Source of the DNA: Symploca sp. SIO1C2
GTDB taxonomy: Bacteria; Cyanobacteriota; Cyanobacteriia; Cyanobacteriales; Coleofasciculaceae
Assembly: GCA_010672925.1 (NCBI GenBank)
Contig: JAAHFP010000027.1
Location: 24,510 to 88,509, forward strand
Length of the DNA stretch: 64,000 bases
Direction: 5' to 3'
Shown: positions 1 to 9,064 of the stretch, piece after piece
Layout: every line of letters starts with the position of its first letter
How positions within the stretch are numbered: position 1 is the stretch's first letter
Translations under genes and position numbers: made by a program
Notes under the pieces: model-generated
What the model saw: only the letters and a program-made list of their open reading frames with translations
Databases searched by the model: none
Told to the model about the DNA's origin: nothing

Positions 1-154
1 CTAAGGGTTGAGACGTGGGGCTTCTGGCGGTTTAGCTAAAATGCATTTTAATATTAGTCCTAATTTCCTTTTTCAGTGCTTCAGAAGCACTTCACAACAT
101 TTTCCTGCACAACAGCTGATTTTGGGTGAGGCACCCTGAGTTATGGTTGACTGC

Positions 155-1111
155 TCAAACTGAAGCTAGGTGATGTTTATCAGATGAAGTTACGCGATCG
201 CGAAAATCCTCTATAGTTAGTTTTAACCCTTCGGATAAAGGAACAGTAGGTTGCCAGTTTAACAAAGTTTTGGCTTTGGTGATGTCAGGTTGACGACGTT
301 TTGGATCATCCTGGGGTAGAGGCTTAAACAAAACTTCTGAGTCAGGATTAACCATGTTTTGGACTGCTTGAGCTAACTGTAGGATAGTATACTCATCAGG
401 ATTACCTATGTTTATCGGTCCTGTATGTTCGCCATTCATTAGTCGGATTAGCCCTTCGACTAAATCGGAAACATAGCAGAAGCTACGAGTTTGAGAACCG
501 TCTCCGTATACCGTTAGAGGTTCACCTTTGAGGGCTTGCACTACAAAATTGCTGACTACTCGACCATCATTTTCTAACATACGGGGACCGTAGGTATTAA
601 AAATACGAGCAACGCGAATGTCTACATTATTCTGTAAGTAGTAGTCAAAGGCTAAGGTTTCTGCAACTCGCTTACCTTCGTCATAACAGCTGCGAGGACC
701 GATGGGATTGACGTTTCCTCGGTAATCTTCTGACTGAGGATGTACTTCAGGATCGCCGTAAACCTCCGATGTAGAAGCTAGTAAAAATCTCGCCTTCACC
801 CGTTTGGCTAACCCCAGCATATATAGAGTTCCCATGACATTAGTTTTAATTGTCTTAACGGGATTGTACTGGTAGTGAATCGGTGAAGCTGGGCAAGCGA
901 GGTGATAAATTTGGTCTACTTCTAATTTAATTGGTTCAGTGATATCGTGGCGGATTAGTTCAAAATAAGGATTATCTAACCATTTGAGGATATTATGCTT
1001 ACGACCAGTAAAGAAGTTATCTAAACATATAACCTCATGTTTTTGAGCCATCAAGCGATCAATCAGATGGGAGCCAATGAAGCCAGCACCACCTGTAACC
1101 AGAATTCTCAT
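155..1111 (-). CDS. UDP-glucuronate decarboxylase (UDP-xylose synthase), SDR family
   Basis: This cytoplasmic NAD-dependent enzyme of the extended SDR family converts UDP-glucuronate to UDP-xylose for cell-surface polysaccharide synthesis. The N-terminus shows the Rossmann motif [11 protein letters not shown] Ser/Thr stretch (STSEVYGDP) and the catalytic Tyr-Lys pair (SCYDEGK) follow, and FNTYGPRM and [13 protein letters not shown] are typical of UXS proteins. I start it at the ATG at 1111 (MRILVTGG) rather than about ten codons upstream, which gives 318 residues, normal for the family. It stands alone on the minus strand. Its substrate would come from a UDP-glucose dehydrogenase, but the copy at 19.5-21.0 kb has lost key catalytic residues. 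The function call is firm at family level. Confidence 0.9.
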   Translation of the reverse strand: MRILVTGGAGFIGSHLIDRLMAQKHEVICLDNFFTGRKHNILKWLDNPYFELIRHDITEPIKLEVDQIYHLACPASPIHYQYNPVKTIKTNVMGTLYMLGLAKRVKARFLLASTSEVYGDPEVHPQSEDYRGNVNPIGPRSCYDEGKRVAETLAFDYYLQNNVDIRVARIFNTYGPRMLENDGRVVSNFVVQALKGEPLTVYGDGSQTRSFCYVSDLVEGLIRLMNGEHTGPINIGNPDEYTILQLAQAVQNMVNPDSEVLFKPLPQDDPKRRQPDITKAKTLLNWQPTVPLSEGLKLTIEDFRDRVTSSDKHHLASV

Positions 1112-1535
1112 ATAGACTTTACTCTTTAATAATAGAACCAACCCTAAGCTAACCTTGACTCATTGCACTGTCCAGAGTTGCTTTTTAAACAGTACTTCAC
1201 AAAATCTGACTAGAGACATAGCATGTTTAGCTCATCCCTAGGAAGACAGTAAGGGAGGGGTGAGCGAAAGAGGGAGCAGATGAGCAGATGAGCGGAGGAG
1301 CAGAGGAAGAAGAGAGAACTGATAATGTTTGGATACAAAGCTCAAGAAATCCCACCCAAAATTTCACCTCACCCGTAAGGGAGATGGGAGTTTTTTTTGT
1401 TGTCATACCAAATGCTGTAGAGACGTTGCATGCAACGTCTCTACAATGTGGACATAACAGCTACACGCATACCGGATGTGGTATTAGTTGTTTGTCAAAA
1501 AATAAACAACAGTCAGGGGATAATCTGAGAGTTGA
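1112..1535. other. Intergenic region between lepA and the UXS gene
   Basis: No convincing gene is seen in these 424 bases. The stretch contains a purine-rich 'gagcagatgagc'-type tandem repeat near 1272-1310 and a perfect 28-bp palindrome at 1417-1444, listed separately. An open plus-strand frame here runs antisense into lepA, so I do not call it. Confidence 0.6.
1417..1444. repeat. 28-bp perfect palindrome, copy 1
   Basis: Each half is GTAGAGACGTTGCA followed by its exact reverse complement, giving a 28-bp palindrome. The same palindrome, followed by the same aatgtggacat, recurs at 35788-35815. This marks it as a dispersed element rather than a chance inverted repeat. It could extrude as a cruciform or form an RNA hairpin; no T-run follows, so a simple intrinsic terminator is unlikely. 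Confidence 0.85.
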
Positions 1536-3347
1536 TTATCCTTGCTCCAGACGCAACACCGCCATAAAAGCTTCCTGGGGTACATCCACTGTCCCCACTG
1601 ATTTCATACGTTTTTTACCCTTTGCCTGCTTCTGGAGCAGTTTTTTCTTACGGCTGATATCACCGCCGTAACATTTCGCCAAAACGTCTTTACGTAAAGC
1701 TGGAATATGTTCGCTAGCAATTACTCGGCTGCCAATAGAAGCTTGCAGGGGAATTTTAAACTGGTGGCGGGGGATCAATTCTTTAAGTTTTTCCACTAGG
1801 GCACGGCCAACGTAGTAAGCTTTGTCTCGGTGGACAATCATGGCCAAAGAATCAACCGGATCGCCATTGATCAGAACATCTAGTCTGACGAGGGCATTGT
1901 CTCGATAGCCGATAAGATGATACTCCATGCTAGCGTAACCCCGCGATCGCGACTTGAGCTGATCAAAAAAGTCGGTTACTACTTCTGCTAGGGGCAATTC
2001 ATAAACTACCGTTGTCCGTCCCTGGGTTAGGTATTTCATGTCCTTAAATTCTCCCCGCCGACTTTGGCAGAGTTCCATGATAGTGCCCACATATTCTTCT
2101 GGGGTAATCATCTCTACTTGGACATAGGGCTCAGCAATTTTTTCTCTTTCTTGGGGTGATGGTAAAGTACTGGGGTTGTCGATTTCAAAGACTTCACCAC
2201 TGTTGATGGTTACCTGATAAACCACAGATGGTGCGGTAGTAATTAAATCCAGATCATATTCTCGCTCCAGCCTCTCCTGCACAATTTCCATATGCAGTAA
2301 GCCCAAAAAACCACAGCGGAAACCAAATCCCATAGCAGTCGAAGTCTCTGGTTCATAGTTGAGGGCTGCATCATTGAGTTTCAGCTTTTCCAGGGCATCT
2401 CGTAAATCTTTATACTGGTCCGAGTCGGTAGGGAATAAGCCACAAAATACCATTGGCTTAGCTTCCGTGTAACCGGGTAATGGTTCTGGTGCTGGGGAAG
2501 CTGACAGAGTAATTGTGTCACCAACACGAGCATCTTCTACCGCTTTAATCGCTGCTGCCAAGTAACCTACTTCACCAGCGTGCAATTCTTCCACTTGTAC
2601 TTGGGTAGGAGAGAGCACACCTAGTTCATCAATTTCGTACTCCTTACCTGACGCCATCAAGCGAACGCGATCGCCTTTTTTCAGGTTACCGTCTACTACT
2701 CGGAAATAAACAATTACACCCCGGTAAGGGTCATAGTAGCTATCAAAAATCAGAGCCCGTAATGGCTGCTCTACTGTATCTTGAGGCGGAGGCACCAGAT
2801 GCACAATTGATTCGAGAATTTCCTCAACACCGATACCTTCCTTTGCCGATGCCCTAATTGCTCCGCTACAATCGAGACCGATGACTTCCTCAATTTCGTT
2901 GATGACTCGCTCAGGGTCAGCACCAGGCAAGTCAATTTTATTCAGAACCGGTATTATTTCCAGGTCATGCTCTAGGGCTAAGTAAACATTGGCTAGGGTT
3001 TGAGCCTCAACTCCCTGAGAGGCATCTACAACTAATAATGCCCCTTCGCAAGCGACAAGCGATCGCGATACCTCATAGGAGAAATCCACATGACCAGGAG
3101 TGTCGATTAAATTAAGGACATATTGCTCACCTTCACCGAGGGTGTAGTTCATCCGCGCTGCTTGCAGCTTAATCGTAATGCCCCGCTCCCGTTCCAAATC
3201 CATGTTGTCGAGAAACTGTTCCTTCATCTGGCGAGCATTTACTGTTCCAGTAGCCTGCAGCAGGCGGTCTGCTAAGGTAGACTTACCGTGGTCAATGTGG
3301 GCAATAATTGAGAAATTACGAATTCTGGAGACAGAAACATCAGTCAT
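1536..3347 (-). CDS. lepA: Elongation factor 4 (LepA), ribosome back-translocating GTPase
   Basis: LepA is a translational GTPase that acts on the 70S ribosome and remodels stalled or mistranslocated complexes. The GTPase motifs are intact: AHIDHGKST (G1), DTPGHVDF (G3) and NKIDLPGAD (G4). EF-G-like domains follow, and the LepA-specific C-terminal region holds [19 protein letters not shown]. With the ATG at 3347 ([11 protein letters not shown]) the product has 603 residues, the normal length. The longer frame would need a TTG six codons upstream. The gene is monocistronic in this window. The identification is secure. Confidence 0.97.
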   Translation of the reverse strand: MTDVSVSRIRNFSIIAHIDHGKSTLADRLLQATGTVNARQMKEQFLDNMDLERERGITIKLQAARMNYTLGEGEQYVLNLIDTPGHVDFSYEVSRSLVACEGALLVVDASQGVEAQTLANVYLALEHDLEIIPVLNKIDLPGADPERVINEIEEVIGLDCSGAIRASAKEGIGVEEILESIVHLVPPPQDTVEQPLRALIFDSYYDPYRGVIVYFRVVDGNLKKGDRVRLMASGKEYEIDELGVLSPTQVQVEELHAGEVGYLAAAIKAVEDARVGDTITLSASPAPEPLPGYTEAKPMVFCGLFPTDSDQYKDLRDALEKLKLNDAALNYEPETSTAMGFGFRCGFLGLLHMEIVQERLEREYDLDLITTAPSVVYQVTINSGEVFEIDNPSTLPSPQEREKIAEPYVQVEMITPEEYVGTIMELCQSRRGEFKDMKYLTQGRTTVVYELPLAEVVTDFFDQLKSRSRGYASMEYHLIGYRDNALVRLDVLINGDPVDSLAMIVHRDKAYYVGRALVEKLKELIPRHQFKIPLQASIGSRVIASEHIPALRKDVLAKCYGGDISRKKKLLQKQAKGKKRMKSVGTVDVPQEAFMAVLRLEQG

Positions 3348-3559
3348 AGTGATCGAGGGTAACAAGAAAGAACTGGCAGAGTGCAGATTCAGTAGTACTT
3401 AATGTATTTTAATGTTTCTGCTTTGAAGGTGTAAGTGTTATGAGCTGTAATAGCCTAAACCAAAGGCATTACTTAAATCTATTGGAAATACTAGATTAAA
3501 CATTGACTAGCCCATTCCTAGTTATCATAAAATGTAAATTAGGGAAATCGACAATTTTT

Positions 3560-3844
3560 ATGAATGATCGCGCTCATACTCAAGAGAGTTTGCTCTCTAA
3601 CTCTGCTGATGCTCCTCAATTAGCCAGCTCTTCGCTCAGGCGAACGGCTGATAAGGAAGAGATTTCTATCCATTTGGATGCAGACCTCTTAGAGCAAATC
3701 AAGCACCTCACTAATGACCCCAGTAAGGTAATTGAAACAGCAATTCGTCAGTGGCTCAGAGGAGAGCGCGAACGGGATGATGACCTAACTCGTACCTTCG
3801 ATAGAAATCCGCCCGTTCCGCCCCGAGGAGAGTGGAATGATTGA
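3560..3844 (+). CDS. Small ribbon-helix-helix (CopG-like) protein
   Basis: The 94-residue protein has a central segment EEISIHLDADLLEQIKHLTN followed by SKVIETAIRQWL. This matches the strand-helix-helix pattern of the MetJ/Arc/CopG DNA-binding fold. The N-terminal 40 residues look disordered and the C-terminal tail is PVPPRGEWND. I start it at the ATG at 3560 (MNDRAHT) because the upstream codons in the open frame do not look like protein. Such proteins are often antitoxins or small regulators, but no toxin gene lies next to it, so its target is unknown. Downstream comes a histidine kinase gene after about 230 bases. Confidence 0.6.
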   Translation: MNDRAHTQESLLSNSADAPQLASSSLRRTADKEEISIHLDADLLEQIKHLTNDPSKVIETAIRQWLRGERERDDDLTRTFDRNPPVPPRGEWND

Positions 3845-4076
3845 AATATAGAGGCCAAACTGTTTAAAGTGGTTAACTTTCCTCTCGGTGTGAAGCCCTT
3901 GCTGGCGGAATTTATCCTCAACCAAACCAACCAATCCTTCTATCGCTTGCAGTTTCCAGGTTTTTGTATTATGGGAGCATCTCAATTGTTAAAAAAATCT
4001 GGAGAAACATCCGGAAAGCTACCACCGCTTGTGGTAGCAAAGTGTACTTCTACAAAAATGAGATGCCAACCTTGTG

Positions 4077-5786
4077 ATGACTGCTACTACTAATTCTCCC
4101 GGAGCTGAATGTCACCCTATGGACTCTCCTACTTTAGCACCAGGCAAGTCTAGCTTTTTGCAGGAGTTAGGAGCTGAACTTGCGTTTACCCAAGACCTAT
4201 CTGGTCAATACCTCTCTTTTTACTGGCAAGAAGCCCTAGAATATGGCCTGACCCAGGAAAAAGTGCTGAGATTGCCCCTAAAAGATAGCTTCTGTCCCGT
4301 CGCCCTTGAAGCGTATCGGGAGCAAATTCAGCGGGTTTTAGAGCTCAAAACTCCCCAAAGATGTATCCATGCTTTTGGTTACCAAGGGCAATCTTTCCCC
4401 TTTGAGTTGGTAATCAGCCCGATTGTACAGGCTGGTGACAAGGCAACAACTGTTTTAGTTATGGGTCACCTGTTGCCTCAAGAATCAGTACAATCGGCGA
4501 TTGACTCCCTTGTACCCATAAGTCTAGACCCTAATCAAAAGCTACTCACTAAGATTGCGAGAAAGATTCGTCGAACTCTGGACTTGGATACTATCTGGCG
4601 GGAAACTGTCACTAGCTTGGGGAAAGCACTCCAAGTTAGTCGCTGCATCATCTGTTCCTACAAACCGGAACAGCAGAAAGTTACAGTCGAAGCAGAATAT
4701 TGCCAAAAGCCTTTTCAGTCAATTTTGGGTAGACAGCTGGAGCTGGAAGCAGAGCCACAATTAAAGCAAGCTCTATTGATTAGTGAACCAGTGGTGGTAG
4801 AGCAAGTCACTAACGATCATTTTCAGCAGCAGTCGGTACTGGTGGTTTCAACTTCTTATCAAGATGAACCGAACGGAGTAATTAGCTTACAACAGTGTGA
4901 CCGCCACCGTCAATGGAGTGAAGCAGAAATCGAGTTAGTGCGAGAGTTGGCTCAACAGGTTGGCACCGCGATCGCTCATGCTACCCTGTACCAAGAGTTG
5001 GAATGGGCCCGTGAGCAGGCAGAAAAAGCTTCCCGCCATAAAAGTGAGTTCCTCGCTAGCACAACCCATGAGCTACGCACTCCCCTCAATGGTATTATCG
5101 GTAGTCTCAAGTTGATCCTTGATGAAGTAGTCGATGATCCAGAGGAACAGACAGAATTTATTGATGTCGCCCATACCTCAGCCCTCCATCTACTGGAAAT
5201 TATCAACGACATTTTGGATATTGCCAAAATTGAAGCAGGCAAAATGGAGTTGGAGTTAGATCAAGTTAAGCTTGAGGGCTTGATGGAGGATGTGGATAGA
5301 TTTACCCGGAATCAGGCACAGCAAAAAAACCTGAGTCTAAATTTTGAACTACCGAATACCCGCGATGACGTTATTGTCTTCGGCAACTACCAGCGGCTAT
5401 TGCAGGTACTGTTAAATTTAGTAGGCAACGCTATTAAATTTACTCACGAAGGTGGAGTGACCATTAGTGCTGAGGTACAGAAGACTAAGCACCAGTTTAA
5501 AGACCAAGACTTTCCTGGTCTAGTCAAAGTCAGAGTAGCAGATACTGGTATTGGGGTTTCTCTCGAACAACAAGAAAAGCTCTTTAACTCATTTACCCAG
5601 GTTGACGGCTCCAGCACTCGTAAGTACGGTGGTACTGGTTTAGGATTGACTATTTCCCAAAAACTCATCGAAACTATGGGTGGTGATGTGAATTTCTACA
5701 GTTTGGGGGAAGGACTAGGCTCAACAGTTACCTTCAGTGTACCTCTATATCAAGACCCTCTGTTGATTTCCCAGCCAGAAGATTGA
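4077..5786 (+). CDS. GAF-domain sensor histidine kinase
   Basis: This is a soluble sensor kinase of 569 residues. No membrane segment is seen. Residues about 45-140 look PAS-like, and about 160-310 form a GAF domain ending in LAQQVGTAIAHATLYQELE. The HisKA dimerisation helix carries the phospho-acceptor His near residue 331 (STTHELRTPLNG). The HATPase_c domain shows the N box (NLVGNAIKFTHEGG), G1 (DTGIGVS) and G2 (GGTGLGLTIS). The ATG at 4077 is chosen; another in-frame ATG lies at 4119, and the start is not decided by a strong ribosome site. No response regulator is adjacent, so it is an orphan kinase. The signal it senses cannot be read from sequence. Confidence 0.88.
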   Translation: MTATTNSPGAECHPMDSPTLAPGKSSFLQELGAELAFTQDLSGQYLSFYWQEALEYGLTQEKVLRLPLKDSFCPVALEAYREQIQRVLELKTPQRCIHAFGYQGQSFPFELVISPIVQAGDKATTVLVMGHLLPQESVQSAIDSLVPISLDPNQKLLTKIARKIRRTLDLDTIWRETVTSLGKALQVSRCIICSYKPEQQKVTVEAEYCQKPFQSILGRQLELEAEPQLKQALLISEPVVVEQVTNDHFQQQSVLVVSTSYQDEPNGVISLQQCDRHRQWSEAEIELVRELAQQVGTAIAHATLYQELEWAREQAEKASRHKSEFLASTTHELRTPLNGIIGSLKLILDEVVDDPEEQTEFIDVAHTSALHLLEIINDILDIAKIEAGKMELELDQVKLEGLMEDVDRFTRNQAQQKNLSLNFELPNTRDDVIVFGNYQRLLQVLLNLVGNAIKFTHEGGVTISAEVQKTKHQFKDQDFPGLVKVRVADTGIGVSLEQQEKLFNSFTQVDGSSTRKYGGTGLGLTISQKLIETMGGDVNFYSLGEGLGSTVTFSVPLYQDPLLISQPED

Positions 5787-5921
5787 GGAAGAAGTAAGAA
5801 TGTAGAATTTAGAATTTAGAATTTAGAATTTAGGAAAAAATAGTTATCGTAGATTAATTGTGGCTTTTTTGGCGGTGATAAATGCTACAATCCCTTGTAG
5901 TGCTATTTTTTAGCTTCTTTT

Positions 5922-5998
5922 TGGACTGAAGTCCTACTACTGCTTATTACTTATTAATTCAAAAGCCAAATCAATCGACTCGATGAGGCAATCCCTCA
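5922..5998. repeat. Dispersed repeat with GGACTGAAGTCC hairpin, copy 1
   Basis: The core TTTTTGGACTGAAGTCC followed by tactactgctta recurs at 19443-19500, 42667-42760 and 59609-59655. This copy also shares tcaatcgactcgatgaggca with the copy at 42.7 kb. GGACT/AGTCC forms a short stem. A heptamer array based on ttagaat lies just upstream at about 5802-5833. Confidence 0.7.
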
Positions 5999-6496
5999 TT
6001 ATTCTCCTAACCCCACAATTTCTGCCAAAGTATTAGTATACTGCTCTAAATCTTTGCCGAGTAATAGCAATTCCTCTCGCATTTGAGGTTCTAAAGACCA
6101 GTTTTTTTCATGCTCTTTAGGACTAGTTTTAGGAGTTTTCTGGGTCTCCCAAGTTTGTAATAAAGGATGCAATTGGGATAGAAAAGGGCGCAATCCTTGG
6201 TTGAGAACAGCAATAGCAATGCCGCCAACAGATGCTGAGGATAAGCCGACATCAGGGCCAGCTTCTCTGAGGATTTGGCGGGTGATAGCAAACATACTGT
6301 GGAGAGAGTTGAGGGCTTCCCGCAGCAGTCCTTGATCAGTTTCTAGGGATTGTACAGTAATGCGGGTTACTAGTTCAATATAGAGTGACCAAGCTGCTTT
6401 TCGTTCTGTTTCATCGGCTTCCCATTCCGCACCACCGATTCCGAAAGGGAGGTTAACAGATACTTTTTTTAATTTTGCCGGGTCTTGTTTTGGCAT
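5999..6496 (-). CDS. Conserved hypothetical protein, unrecognised family
   Basis: The 165-residue protein has no signal peptide or membrane segment. The first third is conserved-looking (KVSVNLPFGIGGAEWEADET followed by ERKAAWSLYIELVTRI). It is rich in predicted helix through to residue 105. A low-complexity linker (KTPKTSPKEHEK) and a final helix (LLLLGKDLEQYTNTLAEIV) follow. I recall similar proteins of unknown function but cannot name a family. It sits on the minus strand upstream of a conflict-type cluster at 7.5-9.8 kb, separated by repeats. A role with that cluster would be speculation. Start is the ATG at 6496. Confidence 0.65.
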   Translation of the reverse strand: MPKQDPAKLKKVSVNLPFGIGGAEWEADETERKAAWSLYIELVTRITVQSLETDQGLLREALNSLHSMFAITRQILREAGPDVGLSSASVGGIAIAVLNQGLRPFLSQLHPLLQTWETQKTPKTSPKEHEKNWSLEPQMREELLLLGKDLEQYTNTLAEIVGLGE

Positions 6497-7564
6497 TGGC
6501 TTATCAGAATGGAGAATTTAGAATTTAGAATTTAGAATGAAGTTATGTCAGTTTGTAGGGGCGGGTTTAGGGTTATCTTTAACACCTTTGAGGACAATCT
6601 TAATACAAAACTCGCCCTCTCGATAACTTATCGATTAGCAAAAATGTTCCCCTAGACATAACTAGTCGGCTAGATTACATCACCTGCCTTGGGTTCAAAT
6701 TCTAAAAAAATGCTTATCTCTGGTATAAGTAGCGAGCAAGATGCTCGCACTACTAAATATGGGAAAATTGGAAGATCTTTGACAATGCTTACCCTAGGGC
6801 TAAATTCACTTAAAATTCTCCTTATCGTCATTTTCGACAAAAGCAGTTGATTGCGATCGCTTCCGACATCAGCATCATTTTATTCCCATTACTTTGTGCT
6901 ATTATTAGTAATAATGGAAAAAGTGTGCGCCTGTAGAGAAAAGTGCAAATTCTAATATCTTGAAGGCATAGCCATAAACTTTCTTCCGTGGAACTGGCAT
7001 CTTGCCAGTACAGAGTTTAAAACAGGCTAGAAGCGAAGTTCCACAGATGTATTTCAAATTTGCTCTCAAAAAGCCAAGGTGCTGATAGTTAAATCTTGTA
7101 TGCGATCGCTTCCGAGACCAGCATCAGTTGATCGCCATTATTTTGTGCTATCATTAGTAACAATGGAGAAGTTGTGCGCCTGTAGAGAAAAGTGCAAATT
7201 CTAATATCATGAAAGCATAACCATCAACTTTCTTCCGTGGAACTGGCATCGATGCCAGTACAGCAGATTCAGACAAAGGCTAGAAGCGAAGTTCCACAGA
7301 TTGATTTCAAATTTTCTGTCAAAAAGCCGAGGTGCTGATAGTTAAATCTTGTACGCGATCGCTTCCGACATCAGCACCAATTGATCGCCATTACTTTGTG
7401 CTATTATTAGTAATGATGGAGAAGTTGTGCGCCTGTAAATAAAAGTGCAAATTCTAATATCTTGAAAGCATCGCCATCAACTTTCCTCCTGTGGAACTGG
7501 CATCTTGCCAGTACAGCAGAGTCAGACACAGGCTAGAAGCCTGTTCCACAAAACCAATTCTCAG
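6497..7564. other. Repeat-rich intergenic region
   Basis: This 1-kb stretch has no convincing gene. From 6853 onward it is three direct copies of a ~250-bp unit, listed separately. Just before that, about 6813-6845, the sequence cttatcgtcattttcgacaa closely matches part of the broken gene at 7690-7730. This suggests a decayed second copy of that gene's 3' part. A ttagaat heptamer array occupies about 6513-6538. Confidence 0.55.
6853..7560. repeat. Three direct copies of a ~250-bp repeat with a branched hairpin
   Basis: Units begin at the HIP1 octamers at 6853, 7102 and 7355, a spacing of 249 and 253 bases. The third unit fades near 7560. Each holds a conserved core (gtgctattattagtaa, then gtgcgcctgta). 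Each then has a structure bounded by GTGGAAC and GTTCCAC: 6988-7044, 7237-7297 and 7491-7549. Inside lies ACTGGCATC-n-TGCCAGT-type pairing; the third copy also pairs CAGGCT with AGCCTG. The gcgcctgta core also matches, inverted, the repeats at 31815-31984 and 33961-34129. It resembles a non-autonomous mobile or structured-RNA element. Confidence 0.75.
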
Positions 7565-8067
7565 TTAATTAACTTGAAACTTTTGCACAATCTTGGCAAT
7601 ATCTGTAGCCTGCTCAGGATATAGTTTTGCTAGATGTCCGCACATTTGATAGGCAGCATCTAGGTAGTAGGCACAGGGAATCAACAGACGCTTGAAATTT
7701 TCCTTATCGTCGTTTTCGACAAAGGCAGCAGCAATATCAGGAAAGTGTTTGTTGCGGTTGACAGAAATTTTCTCTGCGGTTAGGAGTGCCTGTTTATTGA
7801 AATTGGCTTCTATTTGAGCTTGGGCAATTTTGGTAAGTGCCTTTGCTTGGTAGTATGAAGAGTCAATCTGTTGTGCAGTGTTGAGGGCAACAGTGAAGTT
7901 CCCGGCTTGTGCCTGAACTTTGACAATCTCGATGAATGCCTCTGCTCAGCAAAAGAACTAGGAATAATTGCCGGGTCAATCTTTAAACGGAACAGCACTT
8001 CCTCAAATTGAGCAAGATTCAGTCCTTTGAGATGTTCGAGTAGCTGTAGCTCCTTTTGACTAACCAT
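7565..8067 (-). pseudogene. Frameshifted EAD plus helical-repeat protein
   Basis: The 5' part from the ATG at 8067 encodes an effector-associated-domain-like helix bundle (LLEHLKGLNLAQFEEVLFRL). Near 7945 the frame is lost. The natural continuation is in another frame and reads AFIEIVKVQAQAGNFTVALN, with repeats AQQIDSSYYQAKALTKIAQA down to a TAA at 7565-7567. The downstream part has the alternating Ala-rich helices found in repeat proteins of bacterial conflict systems. Together this is a normal-looking two-part protein broken by a frameshift, or possibly a small deletion. EADs recruit effectors such as the TIR-EAD protein encoded at 9.1-9.8 kb. A sequencing error would have to be excluded. 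Confidence 0.65.
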
Positions 8068-8103
8068 TCATAATTCCCAATTCCCAATTCCCCAATTCCC
8101 CAA

Positions 8104-8955
8104 TTACAAATCAGAAGGCAGATTATTGGGATCAATACCTAATTTTAACAAGCGATCGCGTAACTGTTGTAGTTCAACTTCCGCATTATCTGCTCTTCTT
8201 CGTTCTTGCTCTTTTGCTTGTCGTTCCCGCTCTTGAGCATTTTCAGCGAGGATAGCCCGTTGCCGTTCTTGCTCTTGAGCATCTTCAGCCTGAATCACTC
8301 TCTCCTCTGATGTAGGAATCCAATTGCCGAAGCGATCATAAAACCGCAACCACTGTCCTTCTATTTCTTCATAACTCCCTTGCCACAACCCCAAACCTAA
8401 TCCTAACTCTTCTAACCACAATCTCCCTTCCGATAGGTCTAATGCTTCATATTTACCAGAGCGCAAAACAAATCCGCGAAAGAGATTTTCATAGCGGTCG
8501 TAGATAATGTAATAAGGAACTTGTAGAATCTGTTCGTAAACTTCCCATTTCGTTGGTATTTCTTCCTTTTTACGCTCTGTCAATCCTAAATCTTCATTCT
8601 CCGTTCCGGGGGAAGCCAATTCTACCACTAAAAAGGGAGCTACTTTCTCTTGCCAAATCACATAACTCAAGCGTAGTTCTTGTTGATTAGTACTGCGGGG
8701 AGCACCTAAAACCAAGAACCAATCCGGTCGCTTGTGCCACAGGGGATGCTCCAAATCATAGTAGAGATTGAGGTCTTTGGCAATAAAATAATCGTTTTGA
8801 GAATAATTAGGAGATTGACAGGTATTTTTCAAAAAATTAGGTTGTAAATCGTGAAATTCGTCTGGCAAACCTGGCTCCTCCGGGTCTTCGCTAGGTAAAT
8901 CATACATGGTTGGCAAGGATTTTTGCCCCTTGTGGGATGATTGAAGTTGAACCAT
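8104..8955 (-). CDS. Uma2-family (DUF820) putative endonuclease with coiled-coil tail
   Basis: Uma2/DUF820 proteins have a PD-(D/E)XK nuclease fold and are very numerous in cyanobacteria. Their biological targets are mostly unknown. This 283-residue member has the usual beginning TMYDLPSEDPEEPGLPDEFH, the segment PDWFLVLGAPRS and the core APFLVVELASPGTENEDLG with the catalytic-type Glu. The last 70 residues are a charged Glu/Arg/Gln coiled coil (QEQERQRAILAENAQERERQ) ending in LLKLGIDPNNLPSDL, a common tail in this family. It lies between the broken EAD gene and the TIR-EAD gene, all on the minus strand, but a shared operon is not proven. Confidence 0.85.
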   Translation of the reverse strand: MVQLQSSHKGQKSLPTMYDLPSEDPEEPGLPDEFHDLQPNFLKNTCQSPNYSQNDYFIAKDLNLYYDLEHPLWHKRPDWFLVLGAPRSTNQQELRLSYVIWQEKVAPFLVVELASPGTENEDLGLTERKKEEIPTKWEVYEQILQVPYYIIYDRYENLFRGFVLRSGKYEALDLSEGRLWLEELGLGLGLWQGSYEEIEGQWLRFYDRFGNWIPTSEERVIQAEDAQEQERQRAILAENAQERERQAKEQERRRADNAEVELQQLRDRLLKLGIDPNNLPSDL

Positions 8956-9006
8956 GATTAGGTGTTAGGTGTTAGGTGGTAGGTGTTAGGTGGTAGGTGG
9001 TAGCTG
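8951..9006. repeat. Heptamer short tandem repeat (ggtgtta/ggtggta)
   Basis: About seven tandem copies of a 7-bp unit alternate between ggtgtta and ggtggta just upstream of the Uma2 gene. The same heptamers recur at 27186-27274, 33880-33917 and in the 38-bp array at 46584-46811. Such STRR sequences are a known feature of filamentous cyanobacterial genomes. Confidence 0.75.
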
Positions 9007-9064
9007 TTAGCCGTTAATAATAACACAATTATCCATTATCCATTGTTCATTATCAATTATTGAA

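Noticed and set aside
1288..1671. Plus-strand open frame antisense to the lepA 3' end
   Set aside because: It starts in low-complexity DNA, overlaps a highly conserved gene and has no protein-like composition.
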